NCBI GenBank assembly: GCA_002482925.1
Contig: DLGX01000016.1
Span: 1-6,924, forward strand
Source of the DNA: Candidatus Saccharibacteria bacterium UBA7683
GTDB taxonomy: Bacteria > Patescibacteriota > Saccharimonadia > Saccharimonadales > UBA7683
Reading direction: 5' to 3'
DNA length: 6,924 bases
Positions 1-5,815 of the stretch are shown here, piece after piece. Below the pieces are notes generated by a model. The model searched no databases and was not told the DNA's origin. It was given only the letters and a program-made list of their open reading frames with translations. Numbering within the stretch: position 1 is the stretch's first letter; every line of letters starts with the position of its first letter. Made by a program: the position numbers and the translations under genes.

Positions 1-1234
1 CTATGTGACGCCGCAAGATAAGTTAAAAGTCGCAATAGGTAAAATTAGGCATGAATTTGAAAACCGTTTAGACGAGTTCGAAGGCAATAATAAACTCCTG
101 GAAGCTCAGCGGTTGGCACAGCGAACTAAATTTGACCTCGAAATGCTCGAAGAAACAGGTTTTGTAAAAGGAATCGAAAATTATTCGCGCTACCTAACCA
201 ATCGCGAACCAGGCGAACAGCCTGCAACACTACTTGATTACTTCCCTGACGATTTTTTGATGATGATAGACGAAAGCCATATGACACTGCCGCAAGTACG
301 CGGAATGTATAATGGCGATCGTGCCCGAAAAGAAGTGTTGGTTGAACACGGCTTTCGTTTGCCTTCGGCGCTCGACAACCGTCCGCTTAAATTTGAAGAA
401 TTTCAAAACCACATTAATCAAGTGATTTATGTTTCTGCAACCCCTGGCGAATACGAACTTGAACGAAGCGGAGCGCCAATTCAGCAAGTTATTCGCCCAA
501 CTGGACTGCTTGACCCGCCAATAGAAATTCGCCCAACCACTAATCAGATCGACGATTTAATTAAAGAAATCCGTGATACAACTGCAAAAGGTCAGCGTGT
601 ACTTGTGACTACCCTTACAAAACGAATGGCAGAAGATCTTACTGAATATCTACAAGAGCTCGACATTAAAACTGCTTATCTTCATAGCGATGTCGACACG
701 CTCGACAGAACAGACATTTTACGAGATCTCAGACTCGGGATATTCGACGTATTAGTAGGTATAAATCTGCTTCGCGAAGGGCTTGACCTTCCAGAAGTAA
801 GTTTAGTAGCAATTATGGATGCAGATAAAGAAGGGTTCCTTAGAAGTTCCCAGGCGCTCGTACAAACCGTAGGACGCGCCGCCAGGCACGAAGAAGGCCA
901 TGTAATTATGTACGCGGATAGAATTACAAAATCTATGCAGTATACTTTAGACGAAACAAAACGAAGACGTAAAATTCAAGAAGATTACAACCAGAAGCAT
1001 GGCATTACGCCAACCGGTGTGGATAAAGTCATAGATGAAGGCATGCGCGCAATTATTGGTGCTCCAGAAAAAGAAAAAAAGCAAAAGATTAATTTAAGTA
1101 AAATTCCTAAGGACGAATACAAAAACCTACTTAAAGAATTAAACGGACAAATGGATCTTGCCTCGGCCAACTTACGTTTTGAAGAAGCGGCAGAGCTTCG
1201 AGATGTAATAGCAGAAATCCAAGCCAAGCTTTAG
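1..1234 (+). CDS. uvrB: UvrABC system protein B, C-terminal part (5' end outside window)
   Basis: UvrB is the damage-verifying helicase-like subunit of cytoplasmic nucleotide excision repair; it is loaded on DNA by UvrA and recruits UvrC. The reading frame is open from base 2 (first codons Y-V-T-P), and the GTG at base 5 is an internal Val, not a start. About 410 of the usual ~660-680 residues are present, so Walker A and the beta-hairpin lie upstream. Counting the Tyr at bases 2-4 as residue 1, visible family signatures are GIENYSRYL, the DESH box at about 90-93, GFRLPSALDNRPL, VIYVSATPGEYE, the second helicase domain (VTTLTKRMAEDLT, VGINLLREGLDLPEVSL, DADKEGFLRS), and motif VI QTVGRAAR around 288-295 with its arginines. 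The last ~38 residues form a UVR domain (FEEAAELRD), which binds UvrC. It ends with TAG. No hairpin terminator is visible before the next promoter. Confidence 0.97.
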   Translation, partial: YVTPQDKLKVAIGKIRHEFENRLDEFEGNNKLLEAQRLAQRTKFDLEMLEETGFVKGIENYSRYLTNREPGEQPATLLDYFPDDFLMMIDESHMTLPQVRGMYNGDRARKEVLVEHGFRLPSALDNRPLKFEEFQNHINQVIYVSATPGEYELERSGAPIQQVIRPTGLLDPPIEIRPTTNQIDDLIKEIRDTTAKGQRVLVTTLTKRMAEDLTEYLQELDIKTAYLHSDVDTLDRTDILRDLRLGIFDVLVGINLLREGLDLPEVSLVAIMDADKEGFLRSSQALVQTVGRAARHEEGHVIMYADRITKSMQYTLDETKRRRKIQEDYNQKHGITPTGVDKVIDEGMRAIIGAPEKEKKQKINLSKIPKDEYKNLLKELNGQMDLASANLRFEEAAELRDVIAEIQAKL

Positions 1235-1236
1235 CA

Positions 1237-1266
1237 TTACCCATACCTGTTTAAAGGTGATATAAT
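1237..1266 (+). promoter_or_regulatory. Putative extended -10 promoter for the ATPase gene
   Basis: A perfect TATAAT lies at 1261-1266, preceded by TGA, which gives the extended -10 form TGnTATAAT. The -35 is poor: TTACCC at 1237-1242, 18 bases upstream, matches TTGACA at three of six positions, which is tolerable when the -10 is extended. Predicted transcription start is near 1273, leaving an ~18-base leader before the ATG at 1291. The -35 candidate begins only three bases after the uvrB stop codon. Confidence 0.6.
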
Positions 1267-1290
1267 TCGTACAACGTAAACGCGTACTAT

Positions 1291-3315
1291 ATGAAGCATT
1301 GTTTTGAATTTTTCCTGCTTAAAGACCAAGTTACCAAAGAAGATTGGCAACGGCTTTACAACATCTTTTCGCAGTATGTCGGTGTTCTTAAAGAATTCAA
1401 TGTAATCGTAAAAATTGAAGAAAACACCATTCGCTATTTTGTCATGAGCGACCGCGATTTAGGGTCGCTTTCTAATAATATTGAAGTCGGTGTATTACGA
1501 CCGGTTAAAAAAGAAGTAATCGGACTGCCTGCACCGTCATCTGTTGGTAAAGAACGGCTTGTTATAATGAAAGCCGGCGCAGATCTGCTGGATCTTAAAG
1601 AAAAGTACAAAGTAAAAAAAGCTAAAGATCTTCAGTTTGCTGTAGTAAAATGTCGCCGTATTAATTTTGAAAAGGCGATTGCCAGTACTTACTTATACTT
1701 TCAGGATTCAGGGAATAACTGGACCGTTAATCGTAAAATTGCAGCAGTATTTCCTTCATTCCTGCTTGCAATAGACTTTACTACCAATACACGTTATCTA
1801 CGCAAAAAAATTACAAAGTATCTTGATATTCAAAAATCACTCCATATTATGCAGAGTGAAAATCTTGGCGCAGTGTTTGAAGTTGATACGTTTCCATACC
1901 TACCAAAGAACTATTACTTGAGTCTGGCATCGTATGACTTCGAAAAACACTCATTTATTATTGGCGCAAGCGGTAGCGGTAAATCAAAACTGATTAGCTT
2001 AGTGGTAGATAAATTAGCAAACTCACCTGGCTTAAAACAAAATTACCGTGTTATTGTAATTGATCCACACGCTTCATTAGAAAATGATCTCGCAGGTATT
2101 CCAAATAGCACCGTGATTAATTTTAAGGGCAATCAACAAGAAACTGAATTATTTGCAGGCGCTGGTACCGATGTGCAGGCTGCAACGGAACTCACAGGAA
2201 CACTCTTTAAGTCATTGCTGAGCGATCAACATAATCCAAAGCTAGAACGTGTGCTTAGGTTTTCACTCTACACCCTCATGACTGCTCAGGCTATGTCACT
2301 CGACAACCTAAAACGCTTTGTTACTGATATCGAATTCAGAAACCAAGTGCTGAGTCATGTTCAAGGTTATATACCCGATAACATAGTTCACTTTTTTGGT
2401 ACTGATTTTTCAGAAATTCGTACAAAGTATTACAACGAAGGTATTTCACCGATTGCATCATTAGTAGACGAAATGCAAATGCAGCCAAGTCTAGCTGGAA
2501 GTAGCGAAAACGCTACTTCATTAGCACAAATTATAAACAGCAACTTCCTTTCAGTTTTCTCGCTTAATAAGGTTAGCATGGGCGAAAAGGTCGTTAAAAC
2601 TGTCGCTGGGCTGCTTATACAGCAGATATTCTTACTTGCACAGGCGAGGGCATTTAATCAGAAGGTAATTTTAGTAATAGATGAAGTGTCGGTTATCCAA
2701 AATCCAGCTATTGCCCAGATTCTTTCTGAAGCTCGTAAATTTGGACTTTCAGTTATTCTTACGCAGCAATATTTCGGACAGATTGAAAAAGATCTCCAAG
2801 CTGCAATATTTAGTAACGTTTATAACTACTATGTCTTTAAGGTTTCAGAAGAAGATGCCCGAATGCTCGAAGGTAACTTAAATATAGAAATTCCGAAAGA
2901 AATCTTACAAGGTGAAAAAGACAAAGGTTTAAAGCAGTCTGACGTTCGCGTACAAATGCTCACAACGCTTCACCCAAGAGAGTGTTTCTTACGCCTCAGT
3001 GCTGGCGGACAGCTTTTGCCGTGCGTAAAGGCACGCACGCTTGATGTAACTGCGGCCCCAGTGGTTAAGAATGTAAAACTAAAAGAATACGATAAGTCAC
3101 AAGATATGCCGGCTAAGTTTGTTGAAGGTGCAGAACAGCAACTTGAAAATCTCGAACAGCCAGGTAGCTCAATGCAACTTCCTACAACTCCAACACCTCC
3201 TGTTACCCCAAGCGCTACACACCCAGCAGCCCCTGGCCAACGTGAATATATTAATTTACAAGATATTCTAGCTAGCCATTCTTCATCAAAAGATATTGTA
3301 AAAAAACCTAAATAA
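1291..3315 (+). CDS. HerA/VirD4/TraG-type P-loop ATPase (type IV secretion-like)
   Basis: A 674-residue ATPase of the FtsK-HerA superfamily, whose members pump DNA or protein substrates as ring-shaped hexamers. Seen directly: Walker A GASGSGKS at 225-232 (Lys231), Walker B VILVIDE with Asp464-Glu465, EARKFGLSVILTQQ with the strand-3 Gln492, then a segment NVYNYYVFKVSEEDA of the kind found in TraG/DUF87-like ATPases of Patescibacteria. Residues 1-200 form a family-specific N-terminal domain. No signal peptide or membrane helix is evident, unlike VirD4, so it probably acts in the cytoplasm or binds a membrane partner. The tail holds a Pro/Thr-rich linker (630-649) and a short end segment beginning REYINLQDILA. 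The ATG lies ~18 bases after the predicted transcript start and has no Shine-Dalgarno sequence. The next gene follows after 10 bases and is probably cotranscribed. The ATPase class is well supported; a role in type IV secretion, pilus function or DNA transfer is inference. Confidence 0.85.
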   Translation: MKHCFEFFLLKDQVTKEDWQRLYNIFSQYVGVLKEFNVIVKIEENTIRYFVMSDRDLGSLSNNIEVGVLRPVKKEVIGLPAPSSVGKERLVIMKAGADLLDLKEKYKVKKAKDLQFAVVKCRRINFEKAIASTYLYFQDSGNNWTVNRKIAAVFPSFLLAIDFTTNTRYLRKKITKYLDIQKSLHIMQSENLGAVFEVDTFPYLPKNYYLSLASYDFEKHSFIIGASGSGKSKLISLVVDKLANSPGLKQNYRVIVIDPHASLENDLAGIPNSTVINFKGNQQETELFAGAGTDVQAATELTGTLFKSLLSDQHNPKLERVLRFSLYTLMTAQAMSLDNLKRFVTDIEFRNQVLSHVQGYIPDNIVHFFGTDFSEIRTKYYNEGISPIASLVDEMQMQPSLAGSSENATSLAQIINSNFLSVFSLNKVSMGEKVVKTVAGLLIQQIFLLAQARAFNQKVILVIDEVSVIQNPAIAQILSEARKFGLSVILTQQYFGQIEKDLQAAIFSNVYNYYVFKVSEEDARMLEGNLNIEIPKEILQGEKDKGLKQSDVRVQMLTTLHPRECFLRLSAGGQLLPCVKARTLDVTAAPVVKNVKLKEYDKSQDMPAKFVEGAEQQLENLEQPGSSMQLPTTPTPPVTPSATHPAAPGQREYINLQDILASHSSSKDIVKKPK

Positions 3316-3325
3316 AGGAACAGAT

Positions 3326-4033
3326 ATGAATGCCGACGAAGCAAAAAAAATTCTAGACAAAGTTATTGGCCAGGTATTTGGCTTTCAAAACCCACTTACC
3401 CTAGAACAAGCCATGCAAAAATTCGCCTTTGATGTGCGTTTACCTCAACAAGTGTATGATTCTACCGACAATTCGCCTACCTGGGCTGCTTCTACAAACC
3501 CGACTAGGTTTATGAAAATGGAAAACGCTCGTAACAACGAAACCTCTAAAACTGAAGGACTGTATGCAAAACAGCCTATTAACAACCTTCAAGAGCTTTT
3601 AGAAAAATGGAATGCAATTAACTACACTACTACAGAACGTGAAATTGATTCGCTTAACGTTGCAGAAAGTGATGACATTATAAAGTCAGAAAACGTATTT
3701 CGTTCATCTGGTGTACAGCGTTCTAAAAACATTTTGTTTTCAGAAGATATACATGATTCTGAATTTATAGTAGGTGGTCAAAGATGCGGTTCCAACAACT
3801 TCTGTATTCGTGTGCAAGACAGTGGTGAATGTTCAAATAGCTTCGAGGTTTCATGGTCTACGCGTATTACTAATTGTCTGTTTATTCATGACGCTGCAGA
3901 TATGCAAGACAGCATGTTCTGTACCAATATAAAGGGCAAAAGGTTCTGTGTTGCCAATATGCAGTTTGAAGAAGCTGAATACCGCAAGCTTCATAGAGAA
4001 GTGGTTCAGTGGCTACTTACGCCAGGTGCCTAA
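3326..4033 (+). CDS. Hypothetical protein with 18 hexapeptide repeats, probable beta-solenoid
   Basis: A 235-residue protein of unknown function. Residues 1-106 have no Cys and look like a mixed helical domain with a polar linker rich in Asn, Thr and Ser. Residues 107-214 form an uninterrupted period-six repeat, described separately. All six Cys (154, 160, 169, 184, 199, 208) lie in the repeat, each at an inward-type position. The end (RFCVANMQFEEAEY, then a helix) resembles a Cys-Asn-Gln-Tyr-Glu-Glu-Tyr motif I recall from hypothetical proteins of Patescibacteria; this is memory, not checked. There is no signal peptide or membrane segment. The start is supported by AAGGA at 3315-3319, seven bases before the ATG. 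It begins 10 bases after the ATPase stop, so it is probably in the same operon and may be a partner, scaffold or substrate of the ATPase. It is not a canonical acyltransferase hexapeptide protein. Confidence 0.8.
   Translation: MNADEAKKILDKVIGQVFGFQNPLTLEQAMQKFAFDVRLPQQVYDSTDNSPTWAASTNPTRFMKMENARNNETSKTEGLYAKQPINNLQELLEKWNAINYTTTEREIDSLNVAESDDIIKSENVFRSSGVQRSKNILFSEDIHDSEFIVGGQRCGSNNFCIRVQDSGECSNSFEVSWSTRITNCLFIHDAADMQDSMFCTNIKGKRFCVANMQFEEAEYRKLHREVVQWLLTPGA
3644..3967 (+). repeat. 18 tandem hexapeptide repeats in the 3326-4033 protein
   Basis: Read in six-residue steps from Ile107, the sequence keeps register for 18 units to Phe214 without insertion. Block 1 (107-148) has Ser at position 3 in seven of seven units (for example IKSENV, QRSKNI, LFSEDI), Val or Ile at position 6 in seven of seven, and Asn or Asp at position 5 in five. 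After a Gly- and Cys-containing junction (149-160), block 2 (161-202) swaps the two positions: position 3 becomes V, C, V, I, I, M, C and position 6 becomes S, S, S, C, A, S, I, while position 5 stays Asn or Asp in six of seven. The last two units (203-214) are looser. The repeat is visible in protein only; the DNA units have diverged. Eighteen hexads would make six triangular coils if each hexad is one face of a beta-helix (inference). Confidence 0.85.
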
Positions 4034-4042
4034 CAAAGCAAC

Positions 4043-4072
4043 TTGACAAAACAGTGTTTATAGTGCTATAAT
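4043..4072 (+). promoter_or_regulatory. Near-consensus promoter of the DUF4214 gene
   Basis: A perfect TTGACA lies at 4043-4048 and a perfect TATAAT at 4067-4072, with an 18-base spacer and TGC just before the -10, so it is also an extended -10. It is the best promoter in the window and starts 10 bases after the preceding stop codon. The predicted transcription start is near 4079, giving a leader of about 35 bases. High expression of the downstream secreted protein is the natural inference. Confidence 0.85.
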
Positions 4073-4083
4073 GAATACTATAA
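4058..4083 (+). promoter_or_regulatory. Inverted repeat flanking the -10 box, possible operator
   Basis: TTATAGT at 4058-4064 is an exact inverted copy of ACTATAA at 4077-4083. The 7-base arms are 12 bases apart and the axis falls on the TATAAT box. A dimeric repressor bound here would cover the -10 and the transcription start. Both arms are AT-rich, so chance remains a real alternative, and no regulator gene is seen in the window. Confidence 0.3.
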
Positions 4084-4098
4084 GGCATATTCTATGCC
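4084..4098 (+). promoter_or_regulatory. Leader hairpin directly before the ribosome site of the DUF4214 gene
   Basis: GGCATA (4084-4089) and TATGCC (4093-4098) pair perfectly around a three-base TTC loop, in the untranslated leader a few bases after the predicted transcript start. The ribosome site GAGGAG (4099-4104) begins at the next base and sits nine bases before the ATG. A 5' hairpin in this place would protect the mRNA from 5'-end decay and keep the ribosome site exposed. It has no U-run and is too short to be a terminator. Confidence 0.45.
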
Positions 4099-4113
4099 GA
4101 GGAGTTATAGTTT

Positions 4114-4728
4114 ATGAACATTCTATCTGTTAAACAATACGTTAAATACGCTGCACCGCTTGCAGTAGTTGTATTGATGGCATCAGCTGTAGTAGCTGCA
4201 CCGTTTCTTAAGAACCAAAATACTCAAGCTGCAAATGGCTGGGTAACGGTTTCTGGATGTACAAAAGAAGCGGCTGCAAGTAATGACGATACATACTTCA
4301 ATACCTGTGTGAATAACAGAAGTGTTGAAGGTATGGTGTTTCGTGCGTACCGCGCAATTTTAAACCGTAATCCTGATTCTGCTGGCTTTAAATACTGGGT
4401 TAATGTAGCTGCATACAACAGTAGTAAAGACGCAGTTGGTCCTGTTGTAAAAGGTCTACTTAGTTCACAAGAAGCACGTAATAAAGGTGCGCTAACAGAA
4501 AACACTCAAGTATTTGTAAGCGAGCTATACCAAAAAAGCCTGAATCGCAATGCTGATTCTGCTGGTCTTAAATACTGGGTTAATCAAATTAACCGTATGG
4601 ATGGCAAACGAAAAACACATCAATCTGTAATTGGTTCTTTCGTACAGAGTACTGAAGCTAAGCGAGTTTGGTCAATCGAAGCTCCGTGTTACGTCACCAA
4701 CTACGACGCACGTTACTGTGCGGACTAA
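4114..4728 (+). CDS. Secreted DUF4214 domain protein, two units
   Basis: A 204-residue exported protein. The N-terminus has Lys7 and Lys11 followed by a hydrophobic stretch at about 13-29, a Sec signal peptide or uncleaved anchor; possible cleavage sites are after Ala40 (TQAA) or inside the Ala/Val stretch. Two DUF4214 units follow, at about 74-121 and 134-172, each carrying the signature LNRN-x-DSAG-x-KYWVN (83-97 and 143-157). DUF4214 is common in secreted and surface-layer proteins of bacteria and its function is not defined. Four Cys outside the units (49, 65, 192, 202) could form disulfides that tie the two ends together. The ATG is fixed by GAGGAG nine bases upstream and by its own strong promoter, and a strong terminator follows, so this is a single-gene unit. 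A role on the cell surface, perhaps host contact in an episymbiont, is inference. Confidence 0.85.
   Translation: MNILSVKQYVKYAAPLAVVVLMASAVVAAPFLKNQNTQAANGWVTVSGCTKEAAASNDDTYFNTCVNNRSVEGMVFRAYRAILNRNPDSAGFKYWVNVAAYNSSKDAVGPVVKGLLSSQEARNKGALTENTQVFVSELYQKSLNRNADSAGLKYWVNQINRMDGKRKTHQSVIGSFVQSTEAKRVWSIEAPCYVTNYDARYCAD
4333..4629 (+). repeat. Duplicated DUF4214 unit, 180-base period
   Basis: Unit 1 is 4333-4476 and unit 2 is 4513-4629. Their cores, 4360-4404 and 4540-4584, are exactly 180 bases (60 codons) apart and match at 38 of 45 bases by my count; only two of 15 codons change the residue (Pro87 to Ala147, Phe92 to Leu152). The rest of the units is clearly more diverged, so the core is under strong constraint or was homogenised by recombination. 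Confidence 0.85.
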
Positions 4729-4746
4729 TTAGTAACAAGATAACTT

Positions 4747-4779
4747 AAATAGCCTAGACTATATCTGGGCTATTTTTTT
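4747..4779 (+). terminator. Strong intrinsic terminator of the DUF4214 gene
   Basis: AAATAGCCTAGA (4747-4758) pairs with TCTGGGCTATTT (4764-4775) in a 12-bp stem with one G-U wobble and a five-base loop. The 3' arm runs into seven T (4773-4779). It starts 18 bases after the DUF4214 stop codon. On the other strand the same hairpin lies just after the hydrolase stop and is followed by a weaker T-rich stretch, so it may serve both converging genes. Confidence 0.9.
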
Positions 4780-5722
4780 ATGCAACTTTAGGTAATGGGT
4801 CATAGGTGGGTTCGTCTCGATAGAAAGATCCGTGTATTTCAATCTGTTGTTCAGTAAGTCCTTCTGGATCTGCTAGAGGTAGAAGATGACAGCCATTCAT
4901 TAGGAAAGATTGAATACCCCCAATTCGCTCAAGTGTGCTAAGTGTTTCTTCGGGGTGGAAAAATGCATCGCTTTTAGCTACTACTGCTGCAACTTTGATT
5001 CCAGCCTCAACTACTCGTGTAAGTGGCTCGCTTATATCACTCTGACATACAGCTATTGCTTCAAGCGCCCTACGGGGATAGTTCTTTGTATATCCAACGT
5101 ACTCCCTGGCTAAATCAGTCGCTCGAGACGAAAGGTTTTGTCGGAGTTGATTTCTTGCTTTAAGACCGTTCCATATAACTCCTGGTATTCTTGATCCAAG
5201 ACGTACTACACCACCTCTTGTTAAACCAGCTGTTTGCCAGAGTGTTATTGAGTGGAGCAAGTCATTGTCAAAATCTGCAGCTTGTGTAATTGCTGGGCCG
5301 CCTGTCGAATGACCAGCTGCATCAACTGGCTCATCACCGTATTCAAGTTTTATATCACGCACAACCCTTCTGACCATTTGCGCTAAGAGTCGCTCGGGGC
5401 TAAGCAGATGATCACGATGATACTGGTGGTGAGCATGCTGATAGGTTGGCAGGTTCATAGTGACAGTATCGAGCCCGTTCTGTGCCAACGATTCTGCAAC
5501 ATTGGCATAAGCTGATTCAACACCACCGAGTCCGCCTACAATCAATAATCGTCCTGGCATGGTTCGGTTTGGTGCGGAGTAGTGCGACCAATGCGACTGA
5601 GCTCTGCCTGTGCGGGAGACGTGTTCTTCAGGTGTAATTAAAGAAGCCCGCTCTAAAGAGGGGGCTTCTGGGATTTCTAGTACAGGTGCGCCTAACTCGG
5701 CGCTGTGATTTCCGTGAGACAT
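4778..5722 (-). CDS. Alpha/beta hydrolase
   Basis: A 314-residue alpha/beta-hydrolase fold enzyme of unknown substrate, probably an esterase- or lipase-like serine hydrolase. From the chosen start: LLIVGGLGG at 59-67 is the strand and oxyanion turn (GG in place of the usual HG), the nucleophile elbow is GHSTGG at 137-142 with Ser139, the likely acid is Asp252 (AKSDAFF) and the likely His is His279 (GCHLLPL), in the usual order and spacing. There is no signal peptide, so it is probably cytoplasmic. An in-frame ATG 12 codons upstream (5756-5758) is rejected: it lies inside a predicted -10 box and has no ribosome site, whereas this ATG has GGAGAA in front. The gene looks richer in G+C than its neighbours (two 60-base lines counted at 47% and 55%, against 33% in the hexad gene), which could mean transfer or only a different protein composition. 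The stop codon overlaps the T-run of the convergent terminator. Confidence 0.85.
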   Translation of the reverse strand: MSHGNHSAELGAPVLEIPEAPSLERASLITPEEHVSRTGRAQSHWSHYSAPNRTMPGRLLIVGGLGGVESAYANVAESLAQNGLDTVTMNLPTYQHAHHQYHRDHLLSPERLLAQMVRRVVRDIKLEYGDEPVDAAGHSTGGPAITQAADFDNDLLHSITLWQTAGLTRGGVVRLGSRIPGVIWNGLKARNQLRQNLSSRATDLAREYVGYTKNYPRRALEAIAVCQSDISEPLTRVVEAGIKVAAVVAKSDAFFHPEETLSTLERIGGIQSFLMNGCHLLPLADPEGLTEQQIEIHGSFYRDEPTYDPLPKVA

Positions 5723-5727
5723 TTTTG

Positions 5728-5733
5728 TTCTCC
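5728..5733 (-). promoter_or_regulatory. Ribosome binding site that sets the hydrolase start
   Basis: Read on the minus strand this is GGAGAA, five bases before the ATG at 5722-5720 (seven counted from GGAG). The competing upstream ATG has no purine-rich site. This is the main reason for the 314-residue start. Confidence 0.75.
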
Positions 5734-5753
5734 GATGGTTAACACTTTTCTTA

Positions 5754-5783
5754 ATCATAAGCTTTTAGTAGCAAGTTTGTAAA
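5754..5783 (-). promoter_or_regulatory. Putative promoter of the hydrolase gene
   Basis: On the minus strand TTTACA (5783-5778) and TATGAT (5759-5754) are separated by 18 bases; each matches consensus at five of six positions. The predicted transcription start is near 5747, giving a leader of about 24 bases that contains the ribosome site. The -35 overlaps the only -35-like sequence of the divergent gatC promoter. Confidence 0.55.
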
Positions 5784-5807
5784 TAGTATTTTTTAATCTG
5801 TTATAAT
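5777..5807 (+). promoter_or_regulatory. Extended -10 promoter of gatCA, leaderless transcript predicted
   Basis: TATAAT at 5802-5807 is preceded by TGT (extended -10). The best -35 is TTGTAA at 5777-5782, four of six matches with a long 19-base spacer. The predicted transcription start near 5814 is only about two bases before the ATG at 5816, so the message would have essentially no leader. This agrees with the lack of any Shine-Dalgarno sequence there. Confidence 0.6.
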
Positions 5808-5815
5808 TGATTGAT

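Noticed and set aside
5..7. GTG as the start of a short uvrB
   Set aside because: The frame is open upstream and the flanking residues Y-V-T-P match the interior of UvrB, so the gene is cut by the window and not truncated in the genome.
230..1227. Minus-strand open frames opposite uvrB (230-487 and 985-1227)
   Set aside because: They are shadows of a conserved gene; the translations have no recognisable motif.
1246..1259. Short inverted repeat (ACCT and AGGT) after uvrB as a terminator
   Set aside because: Only four pairs and no T-run; uvrB may simply read into the ATPase gene.
2970..3344. Minus-strand open frame of 124 codons opposite the end of the ATPase gene
   Set aside because: It lies wholly over a well-supported coding region. 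Its Cys/Ser/Gly/Val-rich translation mirrors the Pro/Thr-rich linker on the other strand, and it has no ribosome site or family resemblance.
3644..3967. Hexad array as an acyltransferase (LbH hexapeptide transferase)
   Set aside because: The spacing of small and hydrophobic residues does not fit the canonical hexapeptide, and no catalytic His or acyl-CoA binding features stand out.
5756..5758. Upstream ATG giving a 326-residue hydrolase
   Set aside because: It sits inside the predicted -10 box and lacks a ribosome site; the ATG at 5720-5722 has GGAGAA in front.
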